Shown piece after piece: positions 56,519 to 64,000 of a stretch of 64,000 nucleotides of DNA. Positions within the stretch are counted from its first letter, which is position 1. Each line of letters opens with the position of its first letter. Below the pieces are notes generated by a model. It worked only from the letters and a program-made list of their open reading frames with translations, did not search any database and was not told where the DNA came from. The stretch is from the NCBI GenBank assembly GCA_004194705.1, contig SADC01001043.1:320768-384767 (forward strand), read 5' to 3'. Both the position numbers and the translations under genes were made by a program. Source of the stretch: Ditylenchus dipsaci (Eukaryota > Nematoda > Chromadorea > Rhabditida > Anguinidae).

Positions 56519-56879
56519 ATTAGCCTTTTCAAATCAATTAATATTTTAAAAGTTTTCAGCCAATTAAATGGGCCCACTTCGAAAATTCAAAGAACATTTT
56601 GAATTCGCCGCTGACAATTGCTAAAAGATTTTGACAATTTTCGAAAGCGCTTGGCGAATGCTTTGGCGAAATCGGGCAATTGCCATTTCACAACCCTAAA
56701 TTACAGTATGAGCAAAAAATTGTAAGGCAAGGGATTTGCGGGTGCAAAACATACCGAGATCGAATGAGATTGTCCTGTGGAATAGTTTGACCGAAACAGA
56801 GTGAAAACCAGTCGTATGATTAGCTGATTTGGTGTGTTGACCGTCTGAGATACGTAGTTGGAGATTTTAGTGTGTTTTT

Positions 56880-57540
56880 CAGATATTTCGAGCTATGCAT
56901 TCCGCGAAGATTGAAGAAGTGAAAGCAGAGCTCGTGTTGAAGTTGGATCCCGCTCTGAAGTGCCTCATCTCAAATGATCCTGGTGCCTGGTGTGGCTGAA
57001 GACCTACGTGGAGCGCGCCTGCTGTGAATTGGAAGCCGCTGCTGGACCGGACTCTGGCAGAAGAAGTTAGAGTTGAAAGTCAGTAAGCTTTTAGATTCAC
57101 CCGTCTGTGATATTGGGAAGTTGACCGTAATGAAAGCGGTGAAGTGATTCACCGTCTGTGGTGGGAGCGTGGAGATGTGGTGACCGAGTTAAAGTGTGTG
57201 ACCCGTCTGTGTGATGTGCTTGCGAGTGGACCGTGCTCTGGCCTGGTGCTGGATCTGGGTCTGGCGTGCCTGCTGCTCTTGAATTCTCGTGGATGGTGCC
57301 GCTCCTGGTCTTGCTGCCGCTGCTGTGCCTGATCTCGCGACCCGTGTAGATCCGCTGGCCTCTGGTTCTTTGAAATGGGACGAGCCTGCTGTGCCTGCCT
57401 ACCGAAGTGGAAGAAATGGATGCGAAGAATGCTCAAGAAGAAATAAGAGCCTGTGTGGCGAAAAACCCTCTCTGTGGTGTTGTTCGTGTGTGTGTCTGTG
57501 TGACCGGGTGGTAGTTAATAAATAAGTGCCTCGTGTCTGT
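56880..57540 (+). other. GC-richer, possibly transcribed segment
   Basis: After TGTGTTTTTCAG a short frame MHSAKIEEVKAELVLKLDPA, then LKCLISNDPGAWCG is open, followed by GTAAGC donors and a run of GTGAttCACCGTCTGTG phrases (three variants). AATAAA occurs at about 57518. It differs in composition from its surroundings and may be a gene fragment, but no family is recognised and no continuous spliced frame could be built. Confidence 0.3.
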
Positions 57541-58198
57541 GTGGAAGGAGCGCTTGTAAGGGCCAAAAGGCGTTTTCTAACCAAATGAAAGAAAAAATCA
57601 TAACTATCATTTTCAACTGTTTCCGATAAATTTATTCTAAATGTTTTTTTCATCAACTGGTTATACATGTATCTTTTCTTTTTAAAAATCATCGAATTTG
57701 TCATATATCTAGTCCACATTTTCAAGGAAGTCAGTTTTTGATGCCATGTTTTCAGCAAATAGTTTGATCAACTTGATATGCTGGAAAAATGTTGATGTTT
57801 TTCTCCACTTTGGCAAACCATTATCGTCTAACAATTCTACTGGCATCCTTCTTCAACTGTCACCCCTGAAAAATGCACAAAAAATTATGATTGTGAGAGA
57901 TCAAAAAAAGAAGTATTACATCCAACTGTCTTAGCGTCAGATCCAGCCTAAATAGTTCACGTGAAAATAAAATTCAAATCATTGTTTAATTTCCTTTCAA
58001 TCTTTACGGAGGTCTGATGGCCACATATTACAGTACGTATGTGACGAAAAATATGACCTTACATGTAGCCTACTTCATTCTGCATCGGCCTTACATAAAT
58101 AGTAGTGTGTTCGGAAAGTTCGCGACCACTTCTCCACCCGCCGCAACCTCTATGCATTTTTTTATTTCTCAAAGCGCTTAGTAACTTAGATTCAGAAT
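57541..58198. other. no gene seen
   Basis: AT-rich. Short frames without domains; nothing else supported. Confidence 0.5.
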
Positions 58199-58200
58199 TA

Positions 58201-58450
58201 CCGTATTTCCTTAATAAGCGCCCGGGGCGCTTATTTTTCAAACCCTAAAAATTGAAAAATTCGGAATTCGATTCGATATTTATGGGTGCCTCAACCAAAA
58301 TCTAAAAAGTGAACGTAGAGCTCGTTGGAGTTAAGAAAACGTATCAAAGAAGCTTTGCCAAATATGGCTTCTACACTGAGATCCAGACCCTCAAAGCCGA
58401 GGGGGAGGGGGCGCTTATTAGAGCGGGGGCGCTTATTAGAGGAAATACGG
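58201..58450. mobile_element. TA-CCGTAT family MITE
   Basis: CCGTATTTCCTTAATAAGCG to CGCTTATTAGAGGAAATACGG with TA flanks. Core: GGGTGCCTCAACCAAAATCT, AGCTCGTTGGAGTTAAGAAA. Confidence 0.8.
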
Positions 58451-58699
58451 TACATGTGAGATCAGATAGAAATTTTCCATACCAAAATCACTTCAGAAAA
58501 ATATGTAGCTAGCGAAAAGACGATGGAAAAAAAGAGTACTATTGACAAGGAAGGATTTCGGAGAAATATTCGAAGAAGCAGGCTATATTTTGAGTTTAAG
58601 GTTGGCAAATGAGTATGTGAATTAAATTGCGAAAAACGTCAGTTTCAGGATCTACCTAAAAGTTCTAGGATAGGCCTGGGTAGGATTCATGGAATTGGA

Positions 58700-59180
58700 C
58701 ATCGTAGAAGTTTTCAAATTTAGCTCTAACTTAACTTTTTCTGCGCGATGATTTTGTTGGATAGACAAGAGCCTAGAAATCATTTTGACACACGTTTGTG
58801 TACAAAAGATGATAAAAAGGGTGTGCACCCAGTGGTAGACGAACCTGTGACCTAAGGCGATGCGTAGGTAAAGTTCCCCGCTCCTTTACCTCAAAAGCAT
58901 CTGATGATATCTTTGTTCTCAGCTTTGAAATTGATTCGTTGATGTTAGGCAAATACAATACATAAACGAGAGCATTCCCGGATAATTGATTGGTTATCGC
59001 ATTCTCATCATTCGAAAAAAAAATTCAAAAAGTAAAAAAAACAAAAACAATCGTAGAAGGTTTTTCAAATTTTGGCTCTAACTTTAACTTTTTTGCGCTG
59101 ATGATTTTGTTGGATAGACAGAGCCTAGGATCATTTCGACACACAGTTTGTATATAAAAGATGATGAAAAGGGTGTGCAA
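58700..59180. repeat. direct repeat with tRNA-like (SINE) segment
   Basis: 58710-58822 and 59066-59178 share TGATGATTTTGTTGGATAGA, CAGAGCCTAG, CATTT(T/C)GACACAC and AAAAGGGTGTGCA. Between them, on the minus strand, CACAGGTTCGTCTACCACTG resembles a Pol III B-box. Together they suggest a SINE family also seen truncated at 44990-45062. Confidence 0.45.
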
Positions 59181-59359
59181 AAAAATTCAAAAAGTAAAAA
59201 AAAACAAAAACAAATGTGTTCAAGACTGATCGCGACCTTTCTGAGCAACCTGATATAACAAGATACGATTTTTATATAAATTGATTGTGGATAGTTGGTT
59301 GCATGAGTTAACTGTAGATAGTTTAATTGTATAAGCCTACTGTTGATAGTGAGTGGTTT

Positions 59360-59722
59360 AATTAGAGTTGGGCAAAATACCGGTTTTTGTTTTTTCGGTA
59401 TTAATACGGTATAATGAAAAAACCGTGTTTTTCGGTATTTTGTCACCAAATGGTTAAGAGGGGGGGGACCAAGGCATAAAATGGAAAAGTGATTTTTTTT
59501 TTCGTACGATACACCATTTCCGCATACTATTATTATCGCATACATATCGTACGAAAAACTTGAAATTTCGAATTTTTTTGAAAATTTTCCGAAATTTTTT
59601 ACCTTTGTGACTTGTCCCTCGTCAAAAAAAACATTTTTTAACCAATATTAAAGTAAAGACTTCCACATCCGGTCTTATTAATAAAATCACGGTATTAATA
59701 CTGTTATTAATACCATTGCCAA
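59360..59722. mobile_element. probable element with GTTGGGCAAAATACCGG / GGTATTAATACCATTGCCAA ends
   Basis: GTTGGGCAAAATACCGG and TACCATTGCCAACCC are inverse-like, with AATACGGTAT / ATACTGTTATTAATACC inside and a GGGGGGACCAAGGCA motif in the middle. No coding content; ends uncertain. Confidence 0.4.
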
Positions 59723-59889
59723 CCCAAGCTAAGACAGCTCAAAATCATTGTTCAAACTTCGATATAATTTCTATGTGAATCCTCCTCAAATTGATTTTAC
59801 CACTTCAAATTCAAGTATGCAAGTCTTGCAAATTTTAAAATTCACCTCAAAAATTTAATTTGATTAGACAAAATCCAAATTTGACGGTG

Positions 59890-60290
59890 GATTCTTCATT
59901 TAAAATTTGGTCGTATAAAAAATAAACACTTGAATTTGATATTGTCTAGCAAGCCATCTTTGTCGTGGAAATTGTAAGCCTGAACCCGATTTATAATAAT
60001 CTTTAACAGTTAAAAAATACAGTTGTCTACCAAGCGTGTCTGTATTTCGTGGTCCTTCACATAGCCCTGAAGATAAGTGTGCCATTTTTCCAGAGTGGTT
60101 TTAGCTTTCTATGACTGCCAGCTCTTCTTTAGTTTTTTCTTTTTGGGCTCACGCTTCTCATGGTCACATCATCGGGCATGCTCAGAAACTTCTTCCAAAA
60201 TCTCGTATAGCCTGTGATGCAACGTCTTGTTCCCATTGTCTGCATACTCCGGGAAGAGCCCAAGTCCTAAACAACAAGTATAATTTCTAA
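59890..60290 (-). pseudogene. NUDT9-type second copy, decayed, carrying the 3' exons
   Basis: Positions 60090-60290 repeat the Nudix exon of 35440-35616 and its flank with many one-base gaps, so the box no longer reads through. It then continues where the first copy stops: GYVKD and, one frame over, PRNTDTLG (about 60030-60060), then AYNFHDKDGLLDNIKF (59930-59985). These match the family's GYV-x-D-PRNTDN and NFHD blocks. It is not translatable as read. Confidence 0.65.
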
Positions 60291-60639
60291 GGCTCAATAA
60301 TATTGATTAGCTACATTCAAGCTGAAAACCGAGAAATTGATTGGAAACGTTTCCAGTATGGCATTCGGTCGAAAATGCTTATATCGGAATTTGAAGTGAG
60401 ATGAAGTCATCCAACACCAATATACTATTTTTTGTCTCTAGCCATTGCCTCGGACGGCGGGCGAAATACACCAAGACGCGACGGGACGCCCGTCCATTTT
60501 TCACTTATTGCTCCTTCTCTTCTTCGCTGTCATCTTTATCGCTTTGGCCTTCGTATCTCTTTTCGAACCATTTTTTCAGCGCTTCGGTTAAAGCCCCCGG
60601 TCGTCTACCGGTCGCTAAAGTTTTCGCTTATCGCGGTCA

Positions 60640-60760
60640 CTAGGCCATAAGGTGGGGTATATCGAAAGCAATTATCAAAAGCCAATCGGTGGCCGTATAA
60701 TCGAAAAGACATAGGTGGCTGTACCATCGAAAAGCCTTATATGGGTGGGCTTGTTATGAA
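60640..60760. repeat. orphan array with GGTGGCCGTA..ATCGAAAAG units
   Basis: Four diverged copies of a ~27-bp unit: GGTGGGGTATATCGAAAGCA, GGTGGCCGTATAATCGAAAA, GGTGGCTGTACCATCGAAAA and GGGTGGGCTTGTTATGAA. Same style as the transposon arrays; partner not found. Confidence 0.45.
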
Positions 60761-60944
60761 GGGCCAGAATCTTCATCAATAAGAACATTTGTTCTGATAT
60801 TGATTCGTTTTTTTCTTGCAAAATTTCCACGGGCTGCTCCATGCGCCGCTCTTAAAAATAGGCAACTCCAGTTAGGTGCTTGATTGAATCAATTGCCAAG
60901 CAGTGTCCACTTTTATGCTGAAGCCAATCATAAATTTAATTACC

Positions 60945-61190
60945 GTATTTTTCCTATTAAGAACCCCTCTCTAATAATGAAGCCCCTCCTATTTTGACTA
61001 GGATTTTAGAGTGAAGTCCATTTTGATTGCAATTTTGAGATTTTTCGGAGGTTGAAAAATAAGAACCCGGGTGCAATCAAAAAGAAAAGACGGACTTGAG
61101 ATACAGAAAAAGACTTGTCGCAGCTTTGTGTGAATTCCGCCTCTAAATTGACCAGTTTTTTCAGGTTGGCAGTCGGCCCTTCGTGGCCCC
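60945..61190. mobile_element. TA-CCGTAT family MITE, right end lost
   Basis: Starts TACCGTATTTTTCCTATTAA after TTAAT. The interior is G/C-poor with CTTGAGATACAGAAAAAGAC. No mirror-image right terminus. Confidence 0.5.
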
Positions 61191-61560
61191 TTATGGAGCA
61201 TTTAGACGACTGTGAAGAGGAACGTCTGCAAGAAGAAAGCTTTCCACCATTCGCTCCGTAGAGCCAACTGCATTCAGAGCATATTAGCATTTTGTGATGG
61301 GAAACTTGACATCACAAAAGTGAAACTAAAATATCCCAGCACTGACAGTCAAATATTCAAATAAAGTGATTTCATTGAATAAGTTTCCAGCAGATGGAAT
61401 GCCAAAATTCAAAAATTTAAATCAAAGGATTTGCATTCGCGCTGATAATTGCTCAAAAGATTTTGAAATTTTCGAAGCGCTTGGCAAATGCTTTGTCGAA
61501 ATCTGCATTTGCCAATTTCACAATCCTAGATTATACAGTGTGCGGAAAAAATGACGTTAG
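61190..61560. repeat. paralogue of the DNA flanking the SWIM MULE
   Basis: CATTTAGACGACTGTGAAGA, AAGAAAGCTTTCCACCA and ACTGCATT.CGA.C match 54285-54430. CGCTGATAATTGCTCAAAAG, TTTTCGAAGCGCTTGGC.AA and TTGCCA.TTTCACAA.CCTA match 56580-56715. The two halves are continuous here, giving an approximate empty site. Confidence 0.65.
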
Positions 61561-61564
61561 TAGC

Positions 61565-61772
61565 GAATACCCCCCCCCCCCTAACAATTCACTTTTTTAC
61601 TTTAGTAAAAAGTACCCAAATTATACCAAGACCAGGGAAAATGGCCAAACCTTCATTATCACAACTTCCGTACGCGGCCTACCCCTAAGCTAAGCCTAAA
61701 CTTGTTGTTTGCAAGGGTAGTTACAGCAATTTTAAAAGGTCGGATTCTTGGGGGGGGGTATATTCGCTACTA
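61565..61772. mobile_element. GTAGCGAATACCCCC hairpin
   Basis: GTAGCGAATACCCCCCCCC at the left and GGGGGGGTATATTCGCTACT at the right. Same poly-C/poly-G family as 33850-34060, with AAGCTAAGCCTAAACTTG in place of the TTAGGC core. Confidence 0.6.
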
Positions 61773-62078
61773 GCGCCAACAAAATTCCGGATAAATCTTA
61801 TATCTGCCTTTGTCTGGATGAAATTGCCCTGTTTTGTTTCTAGTCACAGCAGCATGTACAGCATTTTTTCGGAAAGTGTCAAGACCATCAAGCAGTGCCA
61901 TACTCTTCTATTCCTAACGGCGTATTGTTTGTTGAATTTTTTTTAAATTAAGCACAAAAAAGTAAAAGCTTAATCATTATTTTTCCTGAGTTGCTCATAT
62001 TTCGAGGCGTCTCGCTACTTTTTCGAAGATGATGCAACAAACATACGGCTGTTAGAAACCAGAAGAGCAGGACTACGT

Positions 62079-62095
62079 NNNNNNNNNNNNNNNNN
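62079..62095. other. assembly gap of 17 N
   Basis: Seventeen N bases, identical in length to the gap at 10636, so the number is probably a placeholder. Confidence 0.95.
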
Positions 62096-62930
62096 CAGAG
62101 TCTCATCAACAAAATTTCACATGTTGATGAGCTTTTGTCAAATCTTCATGACAAAACTAGTGAAGAATGATCAACCATTTATGTCAGAATTAGTTTTCGA
62201 AGTAGGTGATTCAAATTATTCCGGACTTTTTTTACTCCTGGTACTTTTTTGCTTAGTTCACTATGCTCGGCTCACAGCAGTCGACCACAACATGTACGTA
62301 TTAGCAGAAAAGTGCTTCATAAAAAGATTTGAGTGCATTTTTGAAAATATGTCTATTTCGTCGAAGTGCATGACTTCTCATAAAACTATTTTTTCGAAGT
62401 TGCATGGAATTGGTTGCAGTAAAATAACTTGACCTCGTACTCGAGTTGAACTCGAAGTAGTGAAAGGGGCATGCCCACGCAAATAAGAGGTGGTGCCCGG
62501 GATTCAAATTGTTTCCTAATCATTGACTTTGTACGGATTTTTCAACTTGTTTTCTAACAAAAATATTCTAAAATTGAATTATAGCATTGTTTTGTTAGAA
62601 ACCACGTTAAAAAATCTGTACAGAGATCAATAATAAGGGAGAAATTCTATTTTCATGCACTTCTTCTTATTAGCGTGGGCATGCTCTTTAAAACCGATTT
62701 TCCGCACTGATTTCAGAAAATAGCCGCAGCGCATAGCCGCAGCAACATTTTGAAATAGCCGAAAGCCGCAGTCGCATTTGCTTAGCCACACTTGAAACTT
62801 TGACAAATAACACTTTTTATGCAGAGTCGGCAGATAGCGGTAATACATTTGAACGATATTACTATTGACTGGTCAATGATAATATTTTAATAATATTATT
62901 ATTCAATAATATTATTATACAGTCAACTTC
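62096..62930. other. no gene recognised
   Basis: A 103-codon frame at 62121-62432 (+) has a hydrophobic segment (YSGLFLLLVLFCLVHYA) but no ATG context, domain or splice support. Two copies of GTTAGAAACCA(C/G)-type phrase lie at 62051 and 62602. Confidence 0.4.
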
Positions 62931-62933
62931 CGT

Positions 62934-63010
62934 TTAGTGTACACCCTGGGGACCGGCTTCAGATGTACACTAAATCGGTATACATTAAATCGAGGGTTCA
63001 TTCTAGTCAT
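62934..63010. mobile_element. solo pogo-like terminus
   Basis: TACAGTCAACTTCCGTTTAG, then GTACACCCTGGGGACCGGCT and TGTACACTAAATCGGTATAC. The wording follows the 12930 arm with different letters. Right end not found. Confidence 0.5.
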
Positions 63011-63295
63011 TTAATTAACATTTTCGCTTTTTAATGAACTTTCTGTATAGTTGACAAAGCAAAACCTCAAAAGATCTCTGTTACGTTGTAGCGAAAAATC
63101 TTGGCTTCGTATGAAAAAAAGATATCATGCAACAAAGATTTCGGTCGGAGCCTGATCGATTTTGAGATTAGGATTCAGCAAATCAGGACCATAGTAAACG
63201 CGGAGCTTCATTGAATTAAAATATTTTTTGTCTTGAAGAGAAGTGGAAATTCATCATTCAATTTCAATTTTTTGTGTTTGTGGGTTAGATGGCTG

Positions 63296-63395
63296 GTTAC
63301 AATGGCATGTCGATGTCGAAGTCGATGTCGATGTCGAAGCAAAGTGGTTACAGTGACATGTCAAAGTCTATGTCGATGTCGAAGTAGACTTTTTA
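63296..63395. repeat. (TCGATG/TCGAAG)n tract
   Basis: GGTTACAATGGCATGTCGAT then TCGAAG/TCGATG hexamers, a spacer AGCAAAGTGGTTACAGTGAC, and the hexamers again. It is a half-copy of the hairpin arms at 14187-14412. Confidence 0.6.
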
Positions 63396-64000
63396 ATATA
63401 GATTTTGGAAATTCGAATCGTTCGAATTTTTTTCTTCGGCTTCGACAAGAACTAGGTTTTAACAGTCAAATACAATTATTTTTATTCATCTGGTGCGGAA
63501 TTTCATGCGCTATCTTTTAGGCTATAAAGTGTTTGAAAAAAATAACGAAAATATTTCAAACATAATTATTTTCGAGCACTACACCGTATTTTTCTTTGCA
63601 TTTCAACATGGACTTCGGCAGGTACTTCGACATGCCTTTATTTTTCTAGTCTTTTATGATTTTCAACACCGGAGAGACCGTATGTCCTGAAAGTATATTC
63701 TTGTGCAGAATTTCACGCTGAACACGATGGTGGAAAAAAAATCATAAAGAGTCATTGTATGGTGGTCTGTTGCCCCTGTGAACCGACCAAGTAACTTTTG
63801 CCTATGCAACTTCAAAGAGATAGACCATGCAAACTTTCAGGCTCAAATTGTTTTTACCACCTGAAATTATTTTTTATCCCTAAAATTTAAATTTGGGCAA
63901 ATTATTTTTACCCCCTTAAATTATTTCTTTGGATGTATTTGCTAAAGGCACATTTGCTTAAAATAATTCCGCTAAAGACAACACTTGGTAAAACATTTTG
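63396..64000. other. no gene recognised
   Basis: AT-rich, with short frames only and no domain. TTTTTACCCCCTTAAATTAT and TTTTTACCACCTGAAATTAT repeat near 63860-63925. Confidence 0.5.

Noticed and set aside
56127..56577. Open frames of 97-115 codons made of SKIQIFG / AAKFKFL repeats on both strands
   Set aside because: They are translations of the SWIM MULE's subterminal array; no stop occurs because the unit length and base content allow it.
59084..59545. 153-codon frame on the minus strand
   Set aside because: It spans a direct repeat and a palindromic element; no domain and composition as background.
62121..62432. 103-codon frame with a hydrophobic segment
   Set aside because: No supporting context next to the N gap; kept only as a remark.

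Overview
The window looks like nuclear DNA of a nematode. The best evidence is one fully readable gene at 25668-33805 (+). It is an 18-exon gene for a high-affinity choline transporter (SLC5A7 / CHO-1 type), with 574 predicted residues. Its wording, small introns (44-60 bp where no transposon has landed) and TTTCAG-like acceptors match nematode CHO-1 closely. The DNA is AT-rich. Two 17-base N gaps (10636-10652 and 62079-62095) mark it as a draft assembly. Species cannot be named from the sequence.

Other host-type genes are few: a small Gly/Tyr-rich one-pass membrane protein (131-403, -); a six-exon secreted protein gene (15625-17016, +) with a tail-only duplicate at 7950-8300; a truncated NUDT9-type Nudix gene (35440-38632, -) with a complementary, decayed copy at 59890-60290; and an intronless GNAT-like gene split by a +1 shift at an A8 run (42229-43231, -).

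Almost everything else is mobile DNA, often nested. In order: a Maverick/Polinton-type DNA polymerase B pseudogene (4850-7680, -) cut by a hAT element; a MULE-like relic near 9.8-10.4 kb; a Merlin element (11232-12738); many perfect or near-perfect palindromic non-autonomous elements with TA or 8-bp target duplications, including some in choline-transporter introns; a PIF/Harbinger element (45268-46808) inside a larger TA-flanked element (45064-47319); a FLYWCH-type MULE (49336-51721, +) with an 8-bp target duplication inside another FLYWCH-type MULE (47620-52326, -); and a SWIM/AT-hook MULE (54464-56518, -).

A recurring design is notable. Elements of unrelated superfamilies (hAT, Harbinger, three MULEs, and small palindromes) each end in their own array of 10-20 bp subterminal repeats. 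The arrays are inverted at the two ends and differ completely in sequence between families. No new host pathway, operon-like system or CRISPR array was seen. The novelty lies in the transposon architecture, in gene copies broken in complementary ways, and in possible systematic homopolymer errors.
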